This document shows, one piece after another, positions 40,499 through 49,807 of a stretch of DNA of 52,129 bases (positions are counted from its first letter, which is position 1; the number at the start of each line of letters is the position of its first letter). The DNA is from Nocardia brasiliensis NBRC 14402. Lineage in GTDB: Bacteria; Actinomycetota; Actinomycetes; Mycobacteriales; Mycobacteriaceae. Location of the stretch: positions 1 to 52,129 of the forward strand of contig NZ_BAFT02000090.1 of assembly GCF_000308475.2 (NCBI RefSeq). The letters run 5' to 3'. The translations under genes and the position numbers were made by a program. The notes beneath the pieces were generated by a model. It searched no databases. It had not been told where the DNA came from and was given only the letters and a program-made list of their open reading frames with translations.

Positions 40499-42234
40499 TT
40501 GATCTTCCGTTCGAAATCCTCGGCGGACTCGATCTCCGCCCTGATCCGGTCCGACATCGCCGCCGACCAGTCCGGCGGCGCCGCCACTGCCGCCCAGCCG
40601 TCCAGCACGAGGCTGCCGTAGCGGTGCCCGTGCCCGTCGGTGACGCCCTGGGCATTGGTGAGGTCGGCGGCCACCTGCCAGAAGGTGACGAACGGCCACC
40701 AGCGCATCTGTGAAGAGACATCGGAACCGCGCGGTTCCGACAGCCAATCCGGTTGCGAGAAGATCAGATCCGTCGACCACCAGACGATCGGGTCCGAGGC
40801 GTGTTGCAGGTATGCGATCCGCGGCGGCCGCCACTCGGTGGACGGACGCGCGAGATCCGCACTGTCCGAGGCGAATCGCACGACCAAGCCGTCCGCATAA
40901 ACCGGCTCGACCTCGCGTGAGCCCGGATCGCGCCGCGAAACGAACTGCTCCCACAGGCGATTCGAGTTCGGCGGCCCCACCCAGAGCGCGCCGTCCACCT
41001 TCGTGCGCAGGTCGGCGAGCCCGTCGAACGCCGCCTCGGAGCCCTGCGAGCCCAGGCTCTCCCCGTAGACCAGCAGCTTCGGCCGTTGCTGTTGCGGGCG
41101 CGCGCTCCAGTGCCGATATACCGCGTCGAACAACTCTTTTCCGGCCGTCGCGGCTTTGCCACGGTCGGCCAGGAACGACAGCACGCTCGGCAGATACGAG
41201 TACTGCGTGGCGATGATCGCACTGTCGCCGCCGTACATGTATTCGATCGCACCCGCCGCCATGGCATTGACCCAGCCGGTGCCGGTGGTCGTCACCACCA
41301 CGAGCACCTTGCGATCGAAGGCGCCGGTGCGTTCGAGTTCGGCGGCCGCCAGCTCCGCGGGTTCCTCGCCGTTCTTGGCCGACTCCAACCCGACATAGGC
41401 GCGGATCGGCTCGCGCGCGGGCTTGCCGGTCACCTCGCTGATCTTGCTCGCGGTCGGTCCGTGCGAGACGAACCAGCGCCCCTCGAACCCGAGGGTCTCC
41501 CATTTGGCCAGGGACGCAGGACTGCCGGACCGTTCCGGTTGGGTCGGCTGGATCGCATTCGTCGACGTGTGGTCGTTGCGCACGCTGAACGCGGAATTGG
41601 CCACGGCGAAGAACGCGCGCGAGGCCACACCGTTGAAGATCGTCACGGTCAGCACGACGAGCACCAGGAAGCCGGCGGCGGGCGCCAGCTCGCGCGGCAC
41701 CCGGACCCACCGGTTGAGCAGCCGGGCCAGGAACAGGATGGTCTCGCGCACCGTCCGGTACGCGGCCACCACGGCCGCGCCGACCGCCATGCTCAGCAAT
41801 CCGGTGCGCAGATAGGCCGGTGTCGTGGTGCCTTCCATGCCCATCAGCGCGGTGATCTCGCGCTGCCAGCGCGCCGACTGGACCAGCATCAGCGCCGCAC
41901 TCAACGCCGCGGTGAACAAGATCGCGGACTTCACGGCGTAGCGCACCCAGGTGGGCGGCGGCGGCAGGAACTTCTGCAACCGCGGCCGCACCCACAGCCG
42001 GAACAACCACTCGAGCAGGCAGCCGACGCCGTAGCCGAGCGCGGCGTTGACCCCACTGATCAGACCCTGGAACAGCCAGTCGCGCGGCACCAACGACGGC
42101 GTCACCGACAGCGCGAAGAACAACGTGGCGAAGACCAGTCCGACATAGTTCAGGTCGATGACGTCTTCCACGCGCCGCACGACGACGACGCCGCGCGTAC
42201 GCAGCTTCGTCAGGGTGGAGGCGGTCTCTAGCAC
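40495..42234 (-). CDS. Membrane alpha/beta-hydrolase family protein (PF10081 type), paralog A
   Basis: This protein of about 579 residues has four to five N-terminal membrane helices (first at DLNYVGLVFATLFFALSV) and a C-terminal alpha/beta-hydrolase-like domain with the nucleophile elbow G-E-S-L-G (about residues 390-400), an acidic segment DPIVWW and the His-rich DGHGHRYG. The nearly identical layout of the gene at 42827-44584 marks a tandem duplication. The function of the family is not established; a membrane-associated esterase or lipase is plausible. The GTG at 42234 is chosen for N-terminal similarity to the paralog but lacks a clear ribosome-binding site. It is coupled to the CPBP gene. 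Confidence 0.88.
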   Translation of the reverse strand: MLETASTLTKLRTRGVVVVRRVEDVIDLNYVGLVFATLFFALSVTPSLVPRDWLFQGLISGVNAALGYGVGCLLEWLFRLWVRPRLQKFLPPPPTWVRYAVKSAILFTAALSAALMLVQSARWQREITALMGMEGTTTPAYLRTGLLSMAVGAAVVAAYRTVRETILFLARLLNRWVRVPRELAPAAGFLVLVVLTVTIFNGVASRAFFAVANSAFSVRNDHTSTNAIQPTQPERSGSPASLAKWETLGFEGRWFVSHGPTASKISEVTGKPAREPIRAYVGLESAKNGEEPAELAAAELERTGAFDRKVLVVVTTTGTGWVNAMAAGAIEYMYGGDSAIIATQYSYLPSVLSFLADRGKAATAGKELFDAVYRHWSARPQQQRPKLLVYGESLGSQGSEAAFDGLADLRTKVDGALWVGPPNSNRLWEQFVSRRDPGSREVEPVYADGLVVRFASDSADLARPSTEWRPPRIAYLQHASDPIVWWSTDLIFSQPDWLSEPRGSDVSSQMRWWPFVTFWQVAADLTNAQGVTDGHGHRYGSLVLDGWAAVAAPPDWSAAMSDRIRAEIESAEDFERKIK

Positions 42235-42471
42235 GAAACTCAGCGCGTGCGGAGTTCGGCCGCGAGCAGTTCCATAGCGATCATCATCGCAACAGTATGG
42301 CGGTCCGGTTCCGCCGGCGAGTGTTGGCCAGGCCGCCAAGCGGCGGATCGACACAGATCACACTCGCCTGCCGCGCCTGTCGTCTCCCGCAACGACGGAT
42401 CGGCAACTACCCAGGGTGCTCGAGTAGTTGTACACGGTTGTGCGGGTACGCGTGTCGCCAGAATTCTTGGC

Positions 42472-42762
42472 ATGAGCACTCCCAACGCACAGCCGAAGAC
42501 CACCTCGGCCTTCGTCGCCCAGGCCGCGATCGCGTTCGGCGTCAGCTTTTTCGGGGCGGGCGCGGGCATTCTGTATCTGCCGCTGGACATCTGGCAGCGC
42601 AGCTTTCTGGCGATGAGCCTTCTCTTCCTGGTCACCAGCACCTTCACCTTGGCGAAGGTGGTGCGGGACCAGCACGAAGCCGCGACCGTGCACGGTCGCA
42701 TCGATCAGGCACGGATGGAAAAGCTGCTCGCCGAGCACGATCCGTTCAACACCATCGCCTGA
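42472..42762 (+). CDS. YiaA/YiaB-type two-helix inner membrane protein
   Basis: This 96-residue protein has two membrane helices (FVAQAAIAFGVSFFGAGAGILYLP and FLAMSLLFLVTSTFTLAKVV) and a cytoplasmic tail with DQHEAATVHGRIDQARMEKLL, matching the YiaA/B family. The role is unknown. It lies on the opposite strand between the two hydrolase paralogs. The frame extends upstream to 42247, but the ATG at 42472 gives the usual family N-terminus. A terminator follows. Confidence 0.85.
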   Translation: MSTPNAQPKTTSAFVAQAAIAFGVSFFGAGAGILYLPLDIWQRSFLAMSLLFLVTSTFTLAKVVRDQHEAATVHGRIDQARMEKLLAEHDPFNTIA

Positions 42763-42771
42763 TCACGCTCC

Positions 42772-42808
42772 TGGGCGGGCCCGGTGACGAGGGGTCCTGG
42801 CCCGCCCA
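42772..42808. terminator. Terminator-like hairpin between convergent genes
   Basis: A perfect 10-bp stem (TGGGCGGGCC at 42772-42781, GGCCCGCCCA at 42799-42808) has a 17-nt loop between the YiaA/B gene stop and the hydrolase B stop. Confidence 0.65.
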
Positions 42809-42826
42809 GGCCAGCGGATCAACTCG

Positions 42827-44584
42827 TCACTTGAGCGAGCGTTCCCGAACTGCCGACTCCGCCAAGTAGTTTCGGATCCGGTCCGAGAGATCGGCGGTCC
42901 AGTCCGGCGGCTGCGCGATCGCGGCCCAGGCGTCGAGCACCAGCGTGCCGTAGCGGTGCCCGTGTCCGTCGTTGACGCCCTGCGCATTGGGCAGATCGGC
43001 GGCGACCTGCCAGAACGTGACGATCGGATACCACGCCATCGTCGGCGACACGTCGGAGCCGCGCGGTTCGCGCAGCCAATCCGGTTCGCTGAACAGCAGA
43101 TCCGGCGACCACCACACCACCGGATCGGACGCGTGCTGCAGGTAGGCGACGCGCGGTGTCAGCCAGGTGCTCGACGGCTGCCACAGATCACCGCGGCCGT
43201 CCGCGAAACGCACCACGAGGCCGTCGGCGTAGGTCGGCAGTACCTCGGGAGAGCCGGGATCGCGCCGCGCCACGAATTCACTCCACAACCGGTTCGAGTT
43301 CGGCGGCCCCACCCAGAGCACGCCATCGGTCCGGTTACGCAGGTCGGCGAGACCGGAGAACGCGCCTTCGGCCCCCTGCGAGCCGAGGCTCTCCCCGTAG
43401 ACGAGCAGCTTCGGCCTGGCCTCGGCCGGCCGCACCGACCAGTGCTCGTACACCTTGTCGAACACCAGCTTTCCCATCCGGGTCGCCTTGTCCTTGTCCG
43501 AAAGGAAGGACAGCACGCTGGGTAGATACGAGTACTGGGTGGCGACGATCGCGCTGTCGCCGCCGTACATCATCTCCACGGATTCGGCGCTGGTCGAGTC
43601 GACCCAGCCGGTGCCGGTCGTGGTCACCACGACCAGGATCTTGCGATCGAAGGCCCCCGTCCGCTCGAGTTCGGCGACGGCCAGTTCGGCTTGCGCCTCG
43701 GGACCGTCCGCCGATTCCAAGCCGGTGTACACCCGGATCGGCTCCTTGGCCGGTTTGCCGGTGACCTTTTCGATGTCCGCGGCGCTCGGCACGTAGGAGA
43801 CGAACCATCGCCCCTCCGAGCCGAGGGTCTCCCACTTCGCCAATGAGGCCGGGCTGCCGGATCTTTCGGGCAGCTGCGGTTGTGTGGCATTGGGCGAGGT
43901 GTGGCTGTTGCGCACGCTGAACGCCGAATTCGCCACCGAGAAGAAGGCTTTCGCCAGCACGCCGTTGAACAGCGTGACGGCCACGATGGTGACGATCAGG
44001 AAGCCGAGCGGCATGGCCAGGCGGCGCGGGACGTGCACCCACTTCGTCAGCTCACCCGCGACCCACCGCACCAGCCAGCGCACCGCCCGGAACACACCGA
44101 TCACCAGCGCGATCACGGCGGCGCTCAACGCACCGGTACGCAGGAAGCCGCTGGTCGTGATGTCGTCCATGCCCATCAGCTGGGTGATCTCGCGCTGCCA
44201 GCGCGCCGACTGCACCAGCATGAGCACCGCGGCCAGCGCACAGCCGAGCAGCACCACCACCTTCGCCACCGCGGGCAGCCGCGCAGGCAGGTCCGCCAGC
44301 ACTGTGGTGACCTGCTCGGGCAGCCGCGGCCGAATCCAGCTGCGGTACATCAACTCCAGCAGACAGCCGACGCCGTAGCCGATGGCCGCGTTGACCCCGC
44401 CGATCAGTCCCTCGAACAACCAATCCCGCGGCAGCAGCGAGGGCGTCAGCGACAACGAGAAGAACAGCGTCGCGACGACAAGACCCACATAGTTCGGGCG
44501 GAAGAAACGCTCGACGGCGCCGACGATCCGGCCGGCGCCGTCGCGCACACGTACTACTGAGACCGCTCCAGCCTCAGCCGCCAT
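42827..44584 (-). CDS. Membrane alpha/beta-hydrolase family protein (PF10081 type), paralog B
   Basis: This 585-residue protein has four to five N-terminal helices beginning at about residue 31 and a C-terminal hydrolase domain with GESLG at 397-401 (Ser399), the acidic segment HASDPVVWWSPDLLF and the DGHGHRYG motif. It is highly similar to paralog A (40495-42234) along its whole length. It overlaps the purL stop by 1 nt (TGATG), indicating coupling to purL. A link to purine synthesis is not obvious. Confidence 0.9.
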   Translation of the reverse strand: MAAEAGAVSVVRVRDGAGRIVGAVERFFRPNYVGLVVATLFFSLSLTPSLLPRDWLFEGLIGGVNAAIGYGVGCLLELMYRSWIRPRLPEQVTTVLADLPARLPAVAKVVVLLGCALAAVLMLVQSARWQREITQLMGMDDITTSGFLRTGALSAAVIALVIGVFRAVRWLVRWVAGELTKWVHVPRRLAMPLGFLIVTIVAVTLFNGVLAKAFFSVANSAFSVRNSHTSPNATQPQLPERSGSPASLAKWETLGSEGRWFVSYVPSAADIEKVTGKPAKEPIRVYTGLESADGPEAQAELAVAELERTGAFDRKILVVVTTTGTGWVDSTSAESVEMMYGGDSAIVATQYSYLPSVLSFLSDKDKATRMGKLVFDKVYEHWSVRPAEARPKLLVYGESLGSQGAEGAFSGLADLRNRTDGVLWVGPPNSNRLWSEFVARRDPGSPEVLPTYADGLVVRFADGRGDLWQPSSTWLTPRVAYLQHASDPVVWWSPDLLFSEPDWLREPRGSDVSPTMAWYPIVTFWQVAADLPNAQGVNDGHGHRYGTLVLDAWAAIAQPPDWTADLSDRIRNYLAESAVRERSLK

Positions 44585-46878
44585 CAGAGCGCACTTGCTC
44601 CGAACAACTTCGGCAGCGTGCCCTCGTGCGCGGCCCGCAGCTCGTCCATCGGGACGGAGAACTGTCCCTGCACCTCAACCGAATCCGCGCCCTGGTCGAC
44701 CACGCCGATGCGCACCCACGGCAGTTCGCGGGCGGTGCACATCTTGGTGAACCGGGTCTCCTCCGAGCGCGGCACCGCGACGAGCACCCGGCCCGCCGAT
44801 TCGGAGAACAGCGTGACGAACGGGTCCGCGTCCTCGGGAAGCAGGATGCGGCAACCGGTTTCACCGGCCAGCGCGGCCTCCACGACGGCCTGGATCAGGC
44901 CACCCTCCGAAAGGTCGTGTGCGGCACTGATCATGCCGTCGCGCGAACCCGCGGTGAGCACCTCGGCCAGCAGCTGCTCGCGCGCGAAATCGACCTTCGG
45001 CGGCACACCGCCCAGGTGATCGTGCACGACCTGGGACCAGATCGAGCCGTCGAATTCGTCGTGGGTGTCACCGAGCAGGATCAGGGTCTCGCCCGGCTCC
45101 AGCCCGAGCCCGGTCGGGATGCGCCGGTGCACGTCGTCGATGACGCCGAGCACGCCGACCACGGGGGTCGGCAGGATGGCCGTCTGCCCGGTCTGGTTGT
45201 AGAAGCTCACGTTGCCGCCGGTGACCGGAATGCCCAGCGCCACACAGCCGTCCGCGAGACCGCGCACGGCCTGCTGGAACTGCCACATCACGCCCGGATC
45301 CTCCGGCGAACCGAAGTTCAGGCAGTTGGTGACGGCCTTCGGGGTCGCGCCGGTGGTGGCCACGTTGCGGAACGCCTCGGCGAGCGCGAGCTGCGCGCCG
45401 GTGTAGGGGTCCAGCTTGGTGTAGCGGCCGGACGCGTCGGTGGCCAGCGCGATACCGCGCCCGGTCGACTCGTCGATCCGGATGACGCCCGCGTCGGCGT
45501 GCTCGGCGAGCACGGTATTGCCGCGCACGTAGCGGTCGTACTGCTCGGTGATCCACTTGCGGCTGCACAGCTGCGGGCTGGCCAGCATCTGCAGCAGCGT
45601 GGCGCGCAGTTCGTCGCCGGTCTTCGGGCGGGTCAGCTTGCCGGTGCTGTCGGCGATCAGCGCGTCCTGCTCGTCCGGTCGCTGCACCGGGCGCTCGTAC
45701 ACCGGGCCCTCGTGCGCGACGGTGCGCGGCGGGACGTCGACCACGGTCTCGCCGTGCCAGGTGACGACCAGCCGGTCGCCGTCGGTGACCTCGCCGATCA
45801 CCGTGGCGAGCGTGTCCCACTTACGGCACACGGCCATGAAGGCGTCCACGTTCTCCGGGGTCACCACGGCGCACATGCGCTCCTGCGATTCGCTGGAGAG
45901 CACCTCGGCCGGGGTCATCCCGGTGGCGCGCATCGGCACCCGGTCCAGTTCGATGTGCATGCCGCCGTCGCCCGCGGCCGCCAGTTCGGAGGTGGCGCAG
46001 GACAATCCGGCGCCGCCGAGGTCCTGGATGCCGACCACCAGCTTGGCCGCGTACAGCTCGAGACAGCACTCGATGAGCACCTTCTCGGTGAACGGATCGC
46101 CCACCTGCACGCTCGGCAGCTTCTTGCGACCGGTACCGGATTCGTCACCGGAGAAGGTGTCCGAGGCGAGCACGGAGACGCCGCCGATGCCGTCCAGGCC
46201 GGTGCGCGCACCGAAAAGAATGATCTTGTTGCCGGTGCCGGAGGCGAAGGCCAGGTGCAGATCCTCGACCCGCATCACGCCCGCGCACAGCGCGTTCACC
46301 AGCGGATTGCCTTGGTAGGAGGCATCGAACACGGTCTCGCCGCCGATATTCGGCAGGCCGAGGGAATTGCCGTAACCGCCGACCCCGCGCACCACGCCGT
46401 CGACCACGCGCCGGGTGTCGGCCGCGTCCGCGGCGCCGAAGCGCAGCTGATCCATCACCGCGATCGGGCGCGCGCCCATCGCCATGATGTCGCGCACGAT
46501 GCCGCCGACGCCGGTCGCCGCGCCCTGGTAGGGCTCGACGTAGGACGGGTGATTGTGGCTCTCCACCTTGAAGGTGACCGCCCAGCCGTCGCCGACGTCC
46601 ACCACACCCGCGTTCTCGCCGATGCCCGCGAGCATCGAGGCGCGCATCTGCTCGGTGGTGGTCTGGCCGAAGTAGCGCAGGTGCACCTTCGAGGACTTGT
46701 AGGAGCAGTGCTCGCTCCACATCACCGAGTACATCGCCAACTCGGCGTCGGTCGGCCTGCGGCCGAGAATGTCCTTGATGCGGGCGTACTCGTCGTCCTT
46801 CAGACCCAGCTCTTTATAGGGTTGCGGCACGTCGGGAGTTGCTGCGGCTGCGCTGACGGTGTCGACCTGCGAAGTCAC
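44584..46878 (-). CDS. purL: Phosphoribosylformylglycinamidine synthase large subunit PurL
   Basis: This 764-residue small-type PurL catalyses the ATP- and glutamine-dependent conversion of FGAR to FGAM, working with PurQ and PurS (not in this window). Motifs include YSVMWSEHCSYKSSK, FKVESHNHPSYVEPYQGAATGVGGI, NIGGETVFD, GAAGLSCATSELA-like sequence, NCLNFGSPEDP and a C-terminal AHDLSEGGL. It starts with GTG at 46878, with GAAAGGACC about 15 nt upstream. It is divergent from the GT87 gene. The syntenic gene is Rv0803. Confidence 0.97.
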   Translation of the reverse strand: MTSQVDTVSAAAATPDVPQPYKELGLKDDEYARIKDILGRRPTDAELAMYSVMWSEHCSYKSSKVHLRYFGQTTTEQMRASMLAGIGENAGVVDVGDGWAVTFKVESHNHPSYVEPYQGAATGVGGIVRDIMAMGARPIAVMDQLRFGAADAADTRRVVDGVVRGVGGYGNSLGLPNIGGETVFDASYQGNPLVNALCAGVMRVEDLHLAFASGTGNKIILFGARTGLDGIGGVSVLASDTFSGDESGTGRKKLPSVQVGDPFTEKVLIECCLELYAAKLVVGIQDLGGAGLSCATSELAAAGDGGMHIELDRVPMRATGMTPAEVLSSESQERMCAVVTPENVDAFMAVCRKWDTLATVIGEVTDGDRLVVTWHGETVVDVPPRTVAHEGPVYERPVQRPDEQDALIADSTGKLTRPKTGDELRATLLQMLASPQLCSRKWITEQYDRYVRGNTVLAEHADAGVIRIDESTGRGIALATDASGRYTKLDPYTGAQLALAEAFRNVATTGATPKAVTNCLNFGSPEDPGVMWQFQQAVRGLADGCVALGIPVTGGNVSFYNQTGQTAILPTPVVGVLGVIDDVHRRIPTGLGLEPGETLILLGDTHDEFDGSIWSQVVHDHLGGVPPKVDFAREQLLAEVLTAGSRDGMISAAHDLSEGGLIQAVVEAALAGETGCRILLPEDADPFVTLFSESAGRVLVAVPRSEETRFTKMCTARELPWVRIGVVDQGADSVEVQGQFSVPMDELRAAHEGTLPKLFGASAL

Positions 46879-47064
46879 GGGGTACCAGGGTCCTTTCGGG
46901 CCGGGAGCGCGAAGCTGGGGATTCGCCTGGAAGTTTAGCCGTCACGGTTCGTGGGCACCGGGCCGCATACACCTCACGCCCGGTTCGCCGTTTTCCTGTG
47001 CGCCCGGTCACAGCGCGCGCGGGTGGCCACGCGCGCCGACGCGGGTCACACCGTCCCACACAGT

Positions 47065-47070
47065 TACGCT
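47065..47070 (+). promoter_or_regulatory. -10 element of a leaderless promoter for the GT87 gene
   Basis: TACGCT is followed by 7 nt and the GTG at 47078. Confidence 0.5.
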
Positions 47071-47077
47071 GGGGCCC

Positions 47078-48403
47078 GTGAACGAACGATCGGGGATCGC
47101 GGATTCCGCTGAGCCGGTTGTCGCGAAGGCCGGGCCGGTTGCCGAGCACGACGGGCAGGATGGCACCAGCACCGAGTCGACTGCCCAGGTGCGCGTTCCG
47201 CTGTCCGGTGACCAACTGCGCTGGCTCCTGCTCGCCATCGGCCTGTTCGCCGCGTCCGCGGTGCTGTCGCTGGTCGTGCACTGGTGGACCGGCTACATCG
47301 ATCTACAGGTGTACCGCAACGGTGCCCGGGTCTGGCTCGACGACGGCGAGCTGTACGGCCCGATGCCGCCGGTGGCGGGTATCGGCCTGCCGTTCACCTA
47401 TCCCCCGCTGGCCGCGCTGTTCTTCGCCCCGCTCGCGCTGATCGCGCTGCCGGTCGCCGAGGTGATCGTGCTGACGAGTTCGCTGGCGAGCCTGGCGATC
47501 ACGCTGTGGCTGGTGCTCGCCCGGATCCGGCCGGGGCTGCCCAGGGTCACCATGTGGACCCTGGTGATCGGGGCGGTCGCGCTGCTGCAGACCTTCGAAC
47601 CGCTGCGCCAGACCTTCGGTTTCGGCCAGATCAACCTGGTGCTGATGGCCGCCGTCACGCTGGATTGCCTGGTGCGCAAGCCATTCTGGCCGCGCGGCAT
47701 GCTGATCGGCATCGCGGTGTCGGTGAAACTGATCCCCGGCGGCTACCTGCTGTACTTCCTGCTGCGCAAGGACTGGAAGGCGGCGGGCACGCTGATCGTC
47801 TCGGCGATCGGGGCGGTGGGTCTGGGCTTCCTGTTGTTCCCGAGCGATTCGACCGAGTACTGGTTCCACACGCTGGCCGACACCGGCCGGATCGGCCCGC
47901 CCTATTTCGCGGGCAACCAGTCGATCAAGGGTATGGCGTTCCGGCTCGGTCTGCCCGACTCGGCGGCCACCGTGCTGTGGATCGTGCTGTCGCTGGTCGC
48001 GGTCGCGCTGGCCGCGGTCTGGATGCGCAGGCTGATCGACGCGGGCGCCACGGTGGCCGCGCTGCTGGTGAATGCGGCTGCGGTGCTGCTGGTTTCGCCG
48101 GTCTCCTGGTCGCACCACTGGGTGTGGATCGCGCCCGCCGCGGTGGTGACCGCGGACGTGATCGTGCGCGGCAAGCGTTCGCCGGTGTTCCTCGGCTGCG
48201 TCGGTGCGCTGACCGTCATGTTCCTGATCGGACCGCAGTGGCTGCTGCCGCACTCCGACGACAAGGAACTCGACTGGGCGTGGTGGCAGCAGCTCATCGG
48301 CAGCAGCTATGTGCTGGCCACCCTCGCCGTCTTCGTCGTCGCGGTGCTCACCTACCGCCCGGTGGCGGCGGGCGTGAGGAAGGCGGCCAGCGCCGCGGCG
48401 TAG
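47078..48403 (+). CDS. GT87 (DUF2029) polyprenyl-phosphomannose-dependent alpha-mannosyltransferase-like protein
   Basis: This 441-residue protein has a polar N-terminus (about 45 residues) and nine or more membrane helices. It carries the GT-C/GT87 features D-L-Q-V-Y-R-N-G (an acidic pair in the first loop), PFTYPPLAAL, FGFGQINLVLM and a closing WSHHWVW. Such enzymes use decaprenyl-phosphomannose to build lipomannan and related glycans. The specific acceptor is unknown. The start is taken as the leaderless GTG at 47078. Its last 52 nt overlap the end of the convergent M18 gene. Confidence 0.88.
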   Translation: MNERSGIADSAEPVVAKAGPVAEHDGQDGTSTESTAQVRVPLSGDQLRWLLLAIGLFAASAVLSLVVHWWTGYIDLQVYRNGARVWLDDGELYGPMPPVAGIGLPFTYPPLAALFFAPLALIALPVAEVIVLTSSLASLAITLWLVLARIRPGLPRVTMWTLVIGAVALLQTFEPLRQTFGFGQINLVLMAAVTLDCLVRKPFWPRGMLIGIAVSVKLIPGGYLLYFLLRKDWKAAGTLIVSAIGAVGLGFLLFPSDSTEYWFHTLADTGRIGPPYFAGNQSIKGMAFRLGLPDSAATVLWIVLSLVAVALAAVWMRRLIDAGATVAALLVNAAAVLLVSPVSWSHHWVWIAPAAVVTADVIVRGKRSPVFLGCVGALTVMFLIGPQWLLPHSDDKELDWAWWQQLIGSSYVLATLAVFVVAVLTYRPVAAGVRKAASAAA

Positions 48404-49647
48404 GCGGGCACGTCGGCGGCGCCCATCACTTCGCGCGCCGAATGCATCGCCAGCTGGGCCGCGCCGACATCGACCGTGGTGATGCCGGTGCCCGCGGCCG
48501 TCATCGGGCCGATCGTCGAGCCGCAGGGCAGATCGGCGCGATGCACGTAGCGCTGCAACGGAACTCCGGCCTGCGCGCAGGCCAGCGCGAACGCGCCGGC
48601 TCCGGCCGCATCGGTGGCGTAGCGCAGATTCTGGTTGACCTTGAGCACCGGCCCGCCGTTCACCTCGATCCGATGCGCGGGCTCATGCCGCTCCGGGTAG
48701 TTGGGATGCGTCGCATGCGCCATATCGCCGGAGGCGACCACCGAACCGGCCAGCGAGGCAAGGTATTCCGTGCGGTCGCCACCGCGGGTGAGCACGATCC
48801 GCTCCAGCACCCGGGGCAGCAGATCGGACTGGGCGCCGCGATCGGACTGACTGCCGACCTCCTCGTGGTCGAACATGACGAGCACCGGAATCGCGGCACC
48901 GGGCTCGGCGGCCGCGGCGAGGAAGGCCTGCAGGCCCGCGTAGCAGGTGCCTTGGTTGTCCAGGCGCGGTGCGCTGACCAGATCGAGGTCGCGGCCGACG
49001 ATCCGGCTCGGCGCCAGGTCGTGCGTCATCAGTTCCCAGCCGAGCACCGCGGCGGGGTCGAGATCGGCGTGCTCGGCGACGAATTCGAGGAACGAGCGCG
49101 GCTCCCGGCCGACACCCCACACCGCGTTCACGTGCCGCTGCGGATCCAGTGCGACGCCCTTGCGATCGTCGGACAGGTGAATGGCCAGCTGCGGCACCCG
49201 CAGAATCGGATCATCGATGCGAACCAGCTTCTCGCGCACCGCATCTCCGTCGCGCACGCTCAGCCGCCCGGAGATCCCGAGTTCGCGGTCCAGCCAGGAA
49301 TTCAGCCAGGCGCCGCCGTAGGGCTCCAGGCCGACCAGCTGCCAGCCCGCGGACGCCAGGTCGGGATGCTGTTTGACGCGCAGGTTCGGGCTGTCGGTGT
49401 GCGCGCCGACCACCCGGAACGGCGTCACCCCCGCGGCATCGGCGGCCCAGGCGATCAGCGAACCACCGCGCACCACGAAATGCTTACCGGCCCCGTCCGC
49501 CGGCCACGGGTCCGCCTCGGCCAGCCGGGTGAACCCGGCGGCTTCCAGTTCCGCTGCCACCGTTCGGCAGACGTGGAAGGGCGAGGGCGATTCGTCGACG
49601 AACGCGCACAACCCGGTGGCCGTGGCAGCAGTAGAGGAAACGGGCAT
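48352..49647 (-). CDS. M18 family aminopeptidase
   Basis: This 431-residue zinc aminopeptidase has metal-site motifs VGAHTDSPNLRVK, FDHEEVGSQSDRGAQSD and DMAHATHPNYPERHEP, and closing LAMHSAREVMGAADV. It removes N-terminal acidic or neutral residues from peptides in the cytoplasm. TAGGAT (49660-49655) lies 7 nt before the ATG at 49647, indicating a leaderless message; an in-frame GTG at 49665 lies upstream of that element. The syntenic mycobacterial gene is Rv0800 (pepC). Confidence 0.95.
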   Translation of the reverse strand: MPVSSTAATATGLCAFVDESPSPFHVCRTVAAELEAAGFTRLAEADPWPADGAGKHFVVRGGSLIAWAADAAGVTPFRVVGAHTDSPNLRVKQHPDLASAGWQLVGLEPYGGAWLNSWLDRELGISGRLSVRDGDAVREKLVRIDDPILRVPQLAIHLSDDRKGVALDPQRHVNAVWGVGREPRSFLEFVAEHADLDPAAVLGWELMTHDLAPSRIVGRDLDLVSAPRLDNQGTCYAGLQAFLAAAAEPGAAIPVLVMFDHEEVGSQSDRGAQSDLLPRVLERIVLTRGGDRTEYLASLAGSVVASGDMAHATHPNYPERHEPAHRIEVNGGPVLKVNQNLRYATDAAGAGAFALACAQAGVPLQRYVHRADLPCGSTIGPMTAAGTGITTVDVGAAQLAMHSAREVMGAADVPAYAAALAAFLTPAATGR

Positions 49648-49654
49648 GTCTGCG

Positions 49655-49660
49655 ATCCTA
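49655..49660 (-). promoter_or_regulatory. -10 element of a leaderless promoter for the M18 gene
   Basis: On the minus strand TAGGAT is followed by 7 nt and the ATG at 49647. Confidence 0.5.
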
Positions 49661-49807
49661 GGCACGCGTGCGCCGCGGTGATCGAACGCCGACCCGCGGG
49701 GCCGGTCGAGAGCAGGGCCGGTGGCGTCCCCGCCGAGGCGCGAACGCCGACCTGCCCACCCACTGTCCGTCGAACAGCGCGAGTGCCCAAGTAGTTCTAG
49801 CGCGAAA

